From Apostichopus japonicus (lineage: Eukaryota > Echinodermata > Holothuroidea > Aspidochirotida > Stichopodidae): DNA of 64,000 nt. Below the pieces are notes generated by a model. The model was not told the DNA's origin, ran no database searches, and saw nothing but the letters and a program-made list of their open reading frames with translations. Positions 12,101 to 43,641 of the stretch are shown one piece after another (position 1 is the first letter of the stretch; the number at the start of each line of letters is the position of its first letter). The DNA is taken from NCBI RefSeq assembly GCF_037975245.1, contig NC_092581.1:4692001-4756000 (forward strand). The letters run 5' to 3'. Both the position numbers and the translations under genes were made by a program.

Positions 12101-13937
12101 TCACTTTAATAATTAATGGACATTGCTCGAGCTGAATATTGAATTTATGACAGATTTTTCCTTCAAAGAAAAGTTATAATGACATTGATCGTTGATCCAG
12201 CAAGCGATATTACAAAAGATATGAGCCATCATCGAAACAAACTGATCTAGCCAGACTTACGCCACTTAGCCAAGCTTTTCTGTGAGGAGGGTGCTGGTGG
12301 GAAGGAGGGGAGGGGGGAGAGGAAGTGGGTGTGGTGAAGGGCTCCTGTTCAAAGTCCATGGAACCTTGCAAAGCGGTTAAACAAGAAAAATGTCACATGT
12401 TGTTCATTGGAACACAAAATGCCATCTGTAGCATAGCATGCATTTGTGATACTGAAACTCTTTAATGCTTTTGTACTACACAAAGAGGGGTACGGGGGAA
12501 GTACGAGTGGGGGAGTGGGTTCCTATTCAAAAGACTATGAAGCCATGCATACCAGTTGGACAAGAAAACAAAATCCACATGATGTTCATTACAAGAGATA
12601 TTTGTAACAATCCCTTTTTTCACTTTGTTCCATGTCAGGAAATGAGACATTTTGAAGCCCTTCAAGCTAAAATCACTGCAATGGAAAACAGGTGGGTATT
12701 ATTTAATTAATTAATTAGTAAAGTATGTATGCATGTTTATGTAACAATAATTTTATTTCCCATTTTTACAACTTTTATTATTTTTTAAATTTTTCTTAGA
12801 AATTTTTTCCCCAGCATTTTTTGTAATAATAGATACATGAATCTGTAATTTGGGAAGAGCATTTCATATTAGTATATCATATTTTTTATTTTGTTTTTCA
12901 TTGCTAAGAATCACTTTTTCTAACCTGCTCAGGTTTAAATGCCAAAAGTTTCCTTTTTTATTTTCTACCTGTTTCCAATCCAGGTGCCATAAGGTATTAA
13001 ATGGCTTCAAACATAGTTACCAGTTTCAGCAATTTGCCGTTTTATTTTTTTTAAATTTTATTTAGCTAGGTCCTCTTTTGTTTTAATGGGTGGGTTGTTG
13101 AACCCCTCTGTCTTGCTCATATCTCTGTCAAAATGTCAGTGATGATGAATATTAAAATGACTGCTCAGAAGGAATTGTTGACCAAAATCTCAAAAAGTTG
13201 TCAATTTGCAACAAACTAAACATTACTGAATGATATTTAAATTTTGAAATGTTTGTTAATTTAAAGTTGTTAGTAGAGGTAAAATTTCATTCATAAACTA
13301 AAAAAAAAGATATTATTCCATCGAGTGATGCAGAAAGTTTTTGCTGGACTTGTTCACTAACAGATTGAAAAATGTTCTTCGATTTCTACCCACCAAAAAC
13401 TCCAGGTTTTCCTCAATTTCATCTTCATACAGATCAAAGGTTGTGCATATTTCACAAGTTTCTCTGAAATGGTTCAAGGCAAAGTTTAAGGATTAGTTTA
13501 ATATCTGTAAATATTTATAGCAATCAAAGGGCACCCACCCATCAGATCAGAATTAATATTAATATGCTGTCAATATGAAATTAAATAATAATCTCTAGCT
13601 GTCGTATAAAAAAAGTAAGGATGTAGGAAAATCTACAATTTTTCTAGTCGCGTTTTTGCCACAATTTATTTCTCTTACATTTATTATCTCGTCAAATCCT
13701 CGCAGAAAACTTCAACGGGAGAGTGACATCGAAAGAATGGTGGACAAGGCCGCCCAGGCAGCGACAGCTGACAAGCAGAAAGAAATTCACCAGTATAGGG
13801 ATCTGGTCATGAAGAAGAACTTGGAAATTGAGAGATTCAGATCGGAACTGGATTCAATATTGGATGTGCTGAGGGAGTTGCAAAGGCAAGGAGTGGTATT
13901 ACCAGGTTACAGGCACAAAGAGACAGAATTACTATAA
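14..13937 (+). CDS. CEP162: CEP162-like centrosomal/ciliary coiled-coil protein, C-terminal part (11 exons, 5' end outside window)
   Basis: Joined exons 14-163, 642-788, 1462-1545, 3208-3441, 5215-5486, 6131-6210, 7724-7860, 9763-9987, 10655-10804, 12639-12691 and 13706-13937 give 587 codons and a TAA. All introns are GT-AG and every phase is compatible. The product is almost all charged heptad-type coiled coil. CEP162-type landmarks are WYSENQELLDKD (exon 2), RHPNSIPALMFAAA followed by HKDEDFKRSLRSMQQQ (exon 4), MIKHLQDQL (exon 9) and ELDSILDVLRELQRQGVVLP at the C-terminus. In vertebrates CEP162 is about 1,400 residues, binds axonemal microtubules at the distal centriole and promotes transition-zone assembly; that role is taken from the family. 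The N-terminal half should lie left of position 1. The identification rests on remembered family motifs, not on an alignment. Confidence 0.87.
642..788 (+). CDS. CEP162: CEP162-like exon b
   Basis: Forty-nine codons, phase 0/0, between acceptor tacaattgcag and donor gtgaca. The segment KKLKWYSENQELLDKD is one of the most distinctive CEP162-type motifs in the window. The rest is coiled coil. Confidence 0.85.
850..1440. repeat. 39-bp minisatellite in CEP162-like intron
   Basis: About 15 head-to-tail copies of a 39-bp unit (core aaggtctgacatggctgtgg, then ttaaacattagctgttgtg). Because 39 is divisible by three, the reverse strand reads as a 13-residue protein-like repeat, which I take to be non-coding. 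The array ends about 20 bp before exon c. Confidence 0.95.
1462..1545 (+). CDS. CEP162: CEP162-like exon c (28 codons)
   Basis: A small phase 0/0 exon after acceptor ctttatttccag and before donor gttagt. It encodes a basic, helical stretch ending DTKRIQDLERQ, which continues directly into VKEMNGII of the next exon. It lies about 20 bp after the 39-bp minisatellite. Confidence 0.82.
1996..2335 (+). mobile_element. tRNA-derived SINE, copy 1
   Basis: Begins with a tRNA-like head: a box A-like gtcaactggttaaggcag and a box B-like ggttcgagtcc. A body follows (ggcaaggtactttatctcc, then gttgcgtgcgccggtttgtg and ccaggagggattgtttgaat). The copy at 39,031-39,415 matches along its length and has a fuller middle part. 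Ends are approximate. Confidence 0.85.
2548..3049 (+). pseudogene. CR1/L2-like LINE, broken 3' fragment of the reverse transcriptase ORF
   Basis: Encodes the region C-terminal to the RT domain: YKQLVRPHLEYAMQAWNPYF, LEKVQRRATRMI and then LTTLELRRLRA. The reading breaks near 2,790 (continuing as GDLIQVFKIVYG) and again near 2,880, and ends NFFSNRVVNEWSGLPEKIV with a stop at 3,048-3,050. The 5' part is absent, as expected of a 5'-truncated insertion. It differs from the intact LINE at 45.9-48.8 kb. Confidence 0.88.
3208..3441 (+). CDS. CEP162: CEP162-like exon d
   Basis: Seventy-eight codons, phase 0/0, between acceptor cctcgcag and donor gtcagt. It carries the non-coiled-coil landmark RHPNSIPALMFAAA and then LESELDHKDEDFKRSLRSM, the order seen in vertebrate CEP162. 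A hAT-type MITE begins 51 bp downstream of the donor. Confidence 0.88.
3493..3818. mobile_element. hAT-type MITE with perfect 8-bp target duplication
   Basis: A 326-bp element with imperfect terminal inverted repeats: left caggggttccctaactgg, right end ...aagggaaaccctg. It is flanked on both sides by gtttaggg (3485-3492 and 3819-3826). The 8-bp duplication and the CAGGGGTTCCC terminus are typical of hAT elements. No transposase is encoded, so it is non-autonomous. Confidence 0.9.
3827..5214 (+). other. CEP162-like intron, nothing recognised
   Basis: AT-rich intron with several G runs (3,850-3,860, 4,020-4,050, 4,110-4,124). I see no exon, RNA gene or repeat family. Confidence 0.6.
5215..5486 (+). 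CDS. CEP162: CEP162-like exon e
   Basis: 272 nt after acceptor aaattttttag, ending GAAAG before gttagt, so the intron is phase 2. The product is a strongly charged coiled coil with a basic linker rich in K, R and E. The next exon supplies one base to complete the Arg codon. Confidence 0.82.
5616..5690. repeat. TG/TATG microsatellite
   Basis: Mixed (TGTA)n and (TG)n run. It abuts the 3' end of the minus-strand SINE that follows and is probably the expanded tail of that SINE. Confidence 0.85.
5691..5918 (-). mobile_element. tRNA-derived SINE, second family
   Basis: On the minus strand it starts gttagctcggtggttgacg (box A-like) and continues to ctagttcgagtcactcc (box B-like). A roughly 150-bp unrelated body follows, with a tetranucleotide tail at the low-coordinate end. 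This arrangement is typical of a tRNA-derived SINE. It is distinct from the SINEs at 2.0 and 39.0 kb. Confidence 0.78.
6131..6210 (+). CDS. CEP162: CEP162-like exon f
   Basis: 80 nt following tttttcag. It completes the split codon and encodes DLYEKAREVEMLKSACDKLM, a helical segment. It ends one base into a codon before a consensus gtaagt donor, and the next exon supplies two bases to give Pro. Confidence 0.8.
6211..7723 (+). other. CEP162-like intron, nothing recognised
   Basis: AT-rich, with a C run near 6,513-6,525 and a G run followed by (GT)n near 6,811-6,834. No exon or repeat family was recognised. Confidence 0.6.
7724..7860 (+). CDS. CEP162: CEP162-like exon g
   Basis: 137 nt between tttcccacag and gtatgt; two bases complete the split codon and 45 codons follow. 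The product is a Ser/Lys-rich linker (NEPKKSESTRSVSGSHK) and then SDVLVESEELKRQ, so it is less coiled-coil than its neighbours. Confidence 0.8.
8400..9390. repeat. ~32-bp minisatellite, about 30 units
   Basis: Nearly 1 kb of head-to-tail units built on actatgttggaatataag, then tatgagtacaggca. Unit length varies (about 26-38 bp) because the linker appears as gtatgagtacagg, acttagtacagg or gagtacaagtacagg. It lies wholly in the intron before exon h. Confidence 0.93.
9763..9987 (+). CDS. CEP162: CEP162-like exon h
   Basis: Seventy-five codons, phase 0/0, between acceptor ccttgaaag and donor gttagt. It is a continuous coiled coil rich in Glu, Ala and Arg (for example EENKEALRRLEADHRSEM). It lies about 370 bp after the 32-bp minisatellite. 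Confidence 0.83.
10655..10804 (+). CDS. CEP162: CEP162-like exon i
   Basis: Fifty codons, phase 0/0, ending before gtgagt. It begins LMIKHLQDQLSEKQ and ends EEAKKNHTP, which continues to EMRHFEALQAKI in the next exon. This series fits the distal CEP162 C-terminus. Confidence 0.84.
10805..12638 (+). other. CEP162-like intron
   Basis: No exon recognised. It includes a G tract near 12,065-12,080 and a diverged direct duplication (12,305-12,600). The stretch 11,220-11,830 is less AT-rich than its surroundings, but I could not assign it. Confidence 0.55.
12305..12600 (+). repeat. diverged direct duplication, ~180-bp period
   Basis: A segment near 12,330-12,405 (cctgttcaaagtccatgg, then gttaaacaagaaaa and cacatgttgttcatt) recurs near 12,510-12,590 (cctattcaaaagactatg, then gttggacaagaaaa and cacatgatgttcatt). 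The second copy ends just before the exon j acceptor. Confidence 0.7.
12639..12691 (+). CDS. CEP162: CEP162-like exon j (53 nt)
   Basis: A short exon after acceptor ttccatgtcag, encoding EMRHFEALQAKITAMEN plus two bases of an Arg codon, with donor gtgggt. It lies directly after a diverged direct duplication of intron sequence (12,305-12,600). Confidence 0.8.
12692..13705 (+). other. last CEP162-like intron, nothing recognised
   Basis: AT-rich intron between a gtgggt donor and a cctcgcag acceptor. I see no further exon, RNA gene or repeat family. Confidence 0.6.
13706..13937 (+). CDS. CEP162: CEP162-like terminal coding exon with stop
   Basis: Follows acceptor aaatcctcgcag; its first base completes the Arg codon from the previous exon. 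It encodes a charged helix and then the signature ELDSILDVLRELQRQGVVLP, followed by a short tail and TAA at 13,935-13,937. The downstream sequence is presumably 3' UTR. AATAAA hexamers near 15,435 and 15,721 are possible poly(A) signals, but neither is proven. Confidence 0.88.
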
Positions 13938-14116
13938 CCAGGTATGGAATTAGAGGGGGAGGGGGGAGGAGGGGGAAGTAGATACTCCAACTGATGAGTA
14001 TCCAACCCCGTCTTTATGAAACCCGCCGGATGAATGTACCCCCGGTTGTATGGTAGTCGTGCCACGACTTGATGTTGACTTTCAAGAACCATCCAAAAGT
14101 TTGGAGCTCATTATCT

Positions 14117-14240
14117 CACATGAGCCAGGAGGCATTGCCTCACACGAGCCAGGAGGCATCACAGCACACGACCAGGGAGGCATCACAGCGCACGACCAGG
14201 GAGGCATCACGGAACACGGCCAGGGGGCATCACAGGGCAC
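14117..14240 (+). repeat. 24-bp minisatellite just after the CEP162-like stop
   Basis: Five to six copies of a 24-bp unit (core cacgaccagggaggcatcac). As 24 is a multiple of three, the array stays open in two forward frames and would read as an 8-residue repeat such as HDQGGITA. It lies 180 bp after the stop codon and is probably 3' UTR. Confidence 0.85.
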
Positions 14241-14301
14241 CAGCAGGGAGTGTGATGAACTGGGTCGATGTCAGAAGTTCATGAGTGCGGCAGTTTTGTA
14301 G

Positions 14302-17300
14302 AACAATCAAGATGTGGACTTGAGTTTGGTGGGATTGCCGTGGTATATTTTGAGAACGTGGTGAGTTGTTTATTAGCCGATGAATGTGACGTCACGGTAC
14401 GATGGGACTCTCCAGTCAGGCCCCAAATCAACAGAGGTTGATGTCCTATCCATTGGTGCTATCTATTAATACCAAGAAACTCAAGTTGACTAAGTTCTAG
14501 TCTCTGAGTACTTGAGGGTGAGCTTGTCCTATAGGTCTGTTTATATTGAAAAGTCATCTAGGGTTACATAGGTGCCTGATTGGTTGTTGGATGTGTGTGT
14601 GGGTGCACTTGTTTTGTGCTCTGACCGAGGACTTGAACAAAAGAATTCTAGGTCCTCAGATGTGATTTCTAAAGAATCACCATGTCCTCGAAAGAATTCT
14701 ATTGTTATGGGATATTGTTAAGGTTAGGGTATGTGGATTTGAACAATGGAAAAAACAATGGAGTCTTGGTCTGAATGTAAAAAACACACCTGTATGTGTG
14801 GTCTCAGTTGTGACTGGACATAAGTTTGGTTTGTTTTGATATTTCCTTAAGTTTGTTTGCAAGTTTTTTTAGATTTTGCCAAAGGGTATGTGTGTAATAT
14901 GTGTAACAAAGTGTAAAAAGGAAGAGATATCTATATATTTTTAATTTGAAAATATGCTAAAATCGTTATTTTTAGTTTAATGTCTTAATTTATTACGATT
15001 CTGGTGTAAATGATGATTGCCTACAGCAGTGATGACGACACAGTTTTTTTATTTTTTATATATGAAAGCCTATTTCCCTTCCCCCCACCCTCAATTTAAT
15101 ATTGTTTAATAGTTAGGTTTTAGTTATCTTAAATACCTTGCTATGTTGTTCTCAAATCCAGGAAGAACTGACAAGACATGGTGATGTGTTTCTTAGCATA
15201 ATTATTTCCTCATGATTTTTAAGCTAATTTCCATCAATTATGGGGGGGGGGGGGGGGGAAGCCATAATTCATGATAACATCCACTATCTAGGAAATATAT
15301 TCACTTGCAGTTTTCATCCAACCAAGGAGGGGTTCTGGCGGGAATAGTATCACTATTGAACAACGTCCAGGAGTGTAACCAGTTGGTATAATACTAGTAG
15401 TGGTGTCCCTCTGATTTTTTTTGCTTATTGTACTAAAATAAACTAACATAATTTTGGTTCAATCTAGGTATACATAATGACCACTTTTCGTGCGTATGGC
15501 ATTCGTCAATTTGCCCGGTGTTGTCTTATGCACCATTATTTAGATAGTTAGGACTAGTGCTTTCTCCCCCCCTCCCCACCCCCTCAGTCTAACCGATGGG
15601 TTTTTAACCTTCACTTCACAACCAATCAACAAACATTAGCATAGAAATCATGACCTGTATTTGTTATAAATCGGACGCCCTCAAAACTAGCAAGTAAAAA
15701 TGTGTTAAAAGTAAAGAACAAATAAAATGTTAATTTGAAGGAAAGTCCAACATTTCTTATAAAGTGACCTTAACAAAAGTCAGGAAAAGCAAAACAAAAG
15801 AAACGCAAAACCCTTTAACCCAGCCCCTGCCCCCCTTTTTCTTCCCTACAACAATCAATCGTCAATAGTTTATTACTAAATTTTCATCCTTAAGGGCGCG
15901 GAAAGGAATCCAGAGTTGTCAACCTTAATTTAATCAATCACAAATGACCAATAGACAAACTCAATTATTTTCGTTTTTTCAGAGGTTCACAAAGGTTTTT
16001 TTTCTAATTTTTTTTTTAAACTTTTCGTTAGAATCTTACATCAAACGTTGACATCAAACTTTCCCCTTCTTCTCTCTTCAGGTGACGGTTAAATCTTGTT
16101 TTCCCAAGTATACCAAATGTTTGCTTTTTTTTCACGCTCATAATTCATGGTTTTTTGTTATTTTTCTTTTAGAAAGACTATGTATATATGTTGTAGATGT
16201 CACTTGAAATCAAATCACATACCCGTCATTTTGAAAATGTGATAATATTTTAATTTTCTTTTTTATTAGTAACTAGAAGCCTCTATATTATCGATGGACC
16301 ACTTGCAAAGGAGAAACAAGGAATTTCAAAAGGGTTTGTTAATTTTTTTTATTTTTTTATTTTAAATACAATGTTTGGGTTGCTTCCTGTCAAGGTATTC
16401 ATAAGAATTGATTTGAATTTCAAAGTTCTGTTTGTTTTATAAAGGCCAGTTGAAGTGGGGGAGAGGGGGAATATTTTTTAAGTTGTTTTATTTCATGTTT
16501 TGCGTGCTTTGTAATATTAGGAAGCTAGAAACCTTGAGATGTTCAAGAAGAGGGAAGACGTTTGAAGAGGATAAAAGTACCTTGGATGGGCAAAAAGGAA
16601 GAAAATAGACCAGAATAAACTCTTCCCAGCCAAATGTATTAAGCATCATAAGTAACCAAAAGTCAATATTGTCTCTATTTGCAACAGACTAAACTAACTT
16701 AGTAACAAAAACTTTAGAAAGAAAAAAAAAATAAATCAAACACTTCCATCCTAATGTTTGAAGGTAGTCAGGAGGTGAGAAGGGGAATATGGGATAATGG
16801 GGCTGTGGTGAGGGGGGGGGGGCAGTGTTCCGTTTCTATTTCCCCCCAAATCATTTCATAAACTTCTCAACTTTGCTCTAACATAAGCTTAAAATGAACT
16901 TCATAAATATATTAATTGAAATATGTATTTGAGCTATTTTCTCTTGGCGGTGAAACCCTGTACTAAAAATATTAACTTAGCCTACAGGAAAGATCACGGA
17001 GATACGTATGAAATATACATTTTTTTCTTAGCTTTTTTTCACCCAGACACCACCTATCTGACATTTCTAGTGGCTGTGCCTACATTCTAACATAATCTAA
17101 CATATTCGAGTTCAAAGAAGTTGCAGAGACTAACGATTGAACAGACAATTATAGCCACAAAAAAAAAATAATAATAATAAAAAATAAATAAATAAATAAT
17201 AATTGGAAACCGAACCAAAACAAATACAGTAATTAAATCAGAATAATATGAATTGCACAGTGGTCATAGATGTAAATTATCATATTGTTTTTATAAATAA

Positions 17301-17770
17301 CGATATTGTCAGAGAAACGAATTCATAAGCACGGTAACAACTAATGATGAAGACTTCACAGTTACTTTAATAGCCAATAATTAATCATTGAAACGTTTGC
17401 ATGACAGACAGTGAAATAAGGAGCAAATGAAAAGAAGGAATAAAACAAGCTTTTTGCTTAAAAGGTCATCATCGGTATTGGCCCCCAAATGTGCTAGAAA
17501 AGTCAAATAATGGTCACATGCACCGAGTCGACCAAACATTTTCATTTCAACCTTCAAAGTATTATTTTCTCATTGGGGCTATATTTTGTTGTCTACTGTA
17601 GTATAATTCTGAATATTTGAGAAAACATTTGGAAAGTCAGAGCTGCCCCACAAGCACTTTTGAAAATGGTTGAACAATTGTTAGAATGCTTTTTGCAAAT
17701 TTCATGAATTCATGAAAGTTACATGAAGTATGGATTTTTTTTTAAACAACATGGCGCCAAACACTGATGA
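14302..17770. other. 3' UTR/intergenic, nothing recognised
   Basis: AT-rich sequence with long homopolymers (an 18-base G run at about 15,241-15,258) and an (AAT)n/(AAAT)n tract near 17,170-17,205. It should include the CEP162-like 3' UTR. I see no exon, RNA gene or transposon end. Confidence 0.6.
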
Positions 17771-17782
17771 CCTTTAAAGCAG

Positions 17783-19977
<2,195 letters not shown>

Positions 19978-22552
19978 AAGGCCCAAAATTGAAAAAATCA
20001 TAAGGCTATACCCTTACAAAAATGTCAGATTTGGACCAAAAATTGACTTTTCCCAATTTCAATCAGGATGAATTATATCCATTCCCGATAGACCATAACT
20101 GTTGTCTAATCGATATAAATCGGCCTATTTGGGTTCCGTTTTCATAGAAATACCATTTAATTATTCATATCGATATTGTTCTATTTTCCTTAAAATTATC
20201 GACCTATAATAGCAGTTTTATTGCCTGATTGTTGATAAAATGGGCTGCTTTATCATAAAGGCATGTTTCGGAAACAATTAAAAAATTCACGATTTGGGCC
20301 CAAAATTGAAAAAAATCATAAGGCTATACCCTTACAAAAATGTCAGATTTGGACCAAAAATTGACTTTTCCCAATTTCAATCAGGATGGATTATATCGAT
20401 TCCTTCTGTTGTCTAATCGATATAAATCGGCTTATTGAGCTTCAGTTTTCATAGAAATACCATTTAATTATTCATATCGATATTGTTCTATTTTCTTTAA
20501 AAATATGGACCTATTGTAGCAGTTTCATTGCCTGATTGATAATAAAATGGGCTGCTTTTTCATATAGGCATGTTTCGGAAACAATTAAAAAAATCACGAT
20601 TTGGGCCCAAAATTGAAAAAATCATAAAGCTATACCCTTACAAAAATGTCAGATTTGGACCAAAAATTGACTTTTCCCGATTTCAATCAGGATGGATTAT
20701 ATCGATTCCTTCTGTTGTCTAATCGATATAAATCGGCTTATTGAGCTTCAGTTTTCATAGAAATACCATTTAATTATTCATATCGATATTGTTCTATTTT
20801 CCTTAAAAATATGGACCTATTATAGCAGTTTTATTGCCTGATTGATAATAACATGGGCTGCTTTATCATATAGGCTTGTTTCGGAAACAATTAAAAAATT
20901 CACGATTTGGGCCCAAAATTGAAAAAATCATAAGGCTATACCCTTACAAAAATGTCAGATTTGGACCAAAAATTGACTTTTCCCAATTTCAATAAGGATG
21001 GGTTATATCGATTCCTTCTGTTGTCTAATCGATATAAATCGGCTTATTGAGCTTCAGTTTTCATAAAAAATACCATTTAATTATTCATATCGATATTGTT
21101 CTATTTTCTTTAAAAATATGGACCTATTATAGCAGTTTTATTGCCTGATTGATGATAAAATGGGCTGCTTTTTCATATAGGCATGTTTCGGAAACAATTA
21201 AAAAATTCACGATTTGGGCCCAAAATTGAAAAAATCATAAGGCTATACCCTTACAAAAATGTCAGATTTGGACCAAAAATTGACTTTTCCCAATTTCAAT
21301 CAGGATGGATTATATCGATTCCTTCTGTTGTCTAATCGATATAAATCGGCTTATTGAGCTTCAGTTTTCATAAAAAAATACCATTTAATTATTCATATCG
21401 ATATTGTTCTATTTTCCTTAAAAATATGGAGCTATTATAGCAGTTTCATTGCCTGATTGATGATAAAATGCTTTGCTTTATCATATAGGCATGTTTCGGA
21501 AACAATTAAAAAATTCACGATTTGGGCCCAAAATTGAAAAAATCATAAGGCTATACCCTTACAAAAAATGTCAGATTTGGACCAAAAATTGACTTTTCCC
21601 AATTTCAATCAGGATGGATTATATCGATTCCTTCTGTTGTCTAATCGATATAAATCGGCTTATTGAGCTTCAGTTTTCATAAAAAAATACCATTTAATTA
21701 TTCATATCGATATTCTTCTATTTTCCTTAAACTATGGACCTATTGTAGCAGTTTCATTGCCTGATTGATGATAAAATGCTTTGCTTTATCATATAGGCAT
21801 GTTTCGGAAACAATTAAAAAATTCACGATTTGGGCCCAAAATTGAAAAAATCATAAGGCTATACCCTTACAAAAATGTCAGATTTGGACCAAAAATTGAC
21901 TTTTCCCAATTTCAATCAGGATGGATTATATCGATTCCTTCTGTTGTCTAATCGATATAAATCGGCTTATTGAGCTTCAGTTTTAATAGAAATACCATTT
22001 AATTATTCATATCGATATTGTTCAATTTACCTTAAAAATATGGAGCTATTATAGCAGTTTTATTGCCTGATTGATAATAAAATGGGCTGCTTTATCATAT
22101 AGGCATGTTTCGGAAACAATGAAAAAAAATTCACGATTTGGGCCCAAAATTGAAAAAAATCATAAGGCTATACCCTTACAAAAATGTCAGATTCGGACCA
22201 AAAATTGACTTTTCCCAATTTCAATCAGGATGGATTATATCCATTGCCGATAGACCATATCTGTTGTCTAATCGATATAAATCGGCTTATTGAGCTTCAG
22301 ATTTCATAGAAATACCATTTAATTATTCATATCGATATTCTTCTATTTTCCTTAAAAATATGGACCTATTATAGCAGTTTTATTGCCTGATTGATAATAA
22401 AATGGGCTGCTTTATCATATTGGCATGTTTCGGAAACAATTAACAAATTCACAATTTGGGCCCAAAATTGAAGAAATCATAAGGCTATACCCTTACAAAA
22501 ATGTCAGATTTGGACCAAAAATTGACTTTTCCCGATTTCAATCAGGATGGAT
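19978..22552. repeat. 308-bp satellite array, 8 full units plus a partial ninth
   Basis: The marker gcccaaaattgaaaaa recurs at about 19,981, 20,298, 20,605, 20,911, 21,218, 21,526, 21,834, 22,142 and 22,460. Spacing is 317, 307, 306, 307, 308, 308, 308 and 318. Units are highly similar and AT-rich, with several TATCGATA-type palindromes. The first and eighth units are about 10 bp longer because they keep a cgatagaccata segment missing from the inner units. The array ends in a short AT run. No coding potential is evident. Confidence 0.97.
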
Positions 22553-22948
22553 TATATATATATATATATAAAATATAAAAAATGGGCCGCATATCATAGC
22601 TGGATAGCTCATATCTGTTAATTAATCAATACAATCTGTTTTATTTACGATGTTTATTTCCCTTTTTTTTAATGCTTAAATTAAAAAAAAACATTTTTTT
22701 TTTCAAATTTAGGTGATATTTTTATTTGGAAATACGGTATTTTATTACTATTATTAGTCTGTCATTTGCTCAATTACAGAACAACAATGATGGAAGAAAG
22801 GCATGGTGGTTTAAGGACTAAGTTAAGTGCTTATGGTCTTCAAGTTTGGGTCAAAGTCTAAACTACCCCCGACTTTCGTTAGGCGTAGGAACCAGTCTGG
22901 AAGGGACAGAAACCTGACGCAGGTTTTGGTATCCCTCCGAAACGTTAA

Positions 22949-23316
22949 AGGGTGTGAAGACTCGCGCAAAAAGAAACGTCTCATGCCGGTAATCTGACCT
23001 AGTTTCGAATGTGGTGTAACAGAAGTGAAAGACACCACCATCGATCCCAGAAAATACACACACAGCTTGCTGCCGTCGGTAATTAGACACTAGTGTACAG
23101 TCAGTACATACAGCTGCGGTCTATACTCACAGCACAGTGTACAAGCAATACAGCGATGGCCATCTCAGGTCCAGCTAAAGATAACAAGGTATCACGTTTC
23201 ATCACTGTATTGTCTGCATTTTGTAGCGACACAAACAAAACGTCACTTGCAAGCAACGGAAAGTTAACCTTTTTTTCAGATGGCCACACGCGGTTTGGGG
23301 CGAGTCTTCAACGCCT
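22949..23316 (-). mobile_element. piggyBac-like MITE, copy 1 (TTAA flanks)
   Basis: A 368-bp element bounded by TTAA at 22,945-22,948 and 23,317-23,320. Its inverted ends are agggtgtgaagactcgcg (left) and cgagtcttcaacgcct (right). It matches the copy at 59,451-59,810 in opposite orientation. TTAA duplications are the hallmark of piggyBac-type insertion. It has no transposase. It lies 87 bp past the first in-frame stop of the glutamate receptor reading. Confidence 0.88.
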
Positions 23317-23406
23317 TTAAAGAACGTTGCACACTGATTAGACATACCTACTATCAAAGATACATTAATGAATATTTCAGTACTGAAAAACATACATGAT
23401 GTTGCA

Positions 23407-43006
<19,600 letters not shown>

Positions 43007-43250
43007 CTAAGATGAAAAGTAAAAGAGAGAGAGAGAGAGAGATAAAATGACAAGTGTTTATTATGTTATTTTTGAAAGTTTTAATATATCACATAAAAGG
43101 TTCAACTGTTTAGCCCACGATACCGTCTGCTTCACGGTATAGGCTCACAATACTTTCACAGTAGACTGACGTAGTACTATAGCCTAACGTTATTAACCAT
43201 AGGCGTACGAGGCGGGGGGGGGCAGGGGGGCAGACTGCCCCCTCCAATTT

Positions 43251-43307
43251 CCAGAGGACAAGAAATTCGGGTAAAAGGCTTGAAAAATTCGGGCAGCCTA
43301 AGAGGAG

Positions 43308-43351
<44 letters not shown>

Positions 43352-43421
43352 ATATATTTTTTTTCTCCTCTTAGGCTGCCCGAATTTTTCAGGACTTTTG
43401 CCCGAATTTCTTGTCCTCTGG
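43251..43421. repeat. 60-bp inverted repeat around an (AT)n loop
   Basis: Arms 43,251-43,310 (ccagaggacaagaaattcgg ...) and 43,362-43,421 are reverse complements with about three mismatches, separated by an AT/TC run. A second AT run follows at 43,424-43,463. A transcript of either strand would form a long hairpin. Confidence 0.93.
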
Positions 43422-43466
<45 letters not shown>

Positions 43467-43641
43467 GTAGCTTGCCCGAATCGTTTTCAAATTTTTGCCC
43501 GACAATTCCATGATATTCTTTATTTAGCATCATGATGCCCGAATATCTCCGTGTAACACCACCTTAAGCGCAGTTCATCTGGGCTACCACGCTTTTTGCA
43601 CGATCAATTTTTTTTCTAACTAGTAAATGGTATACCTGGAC

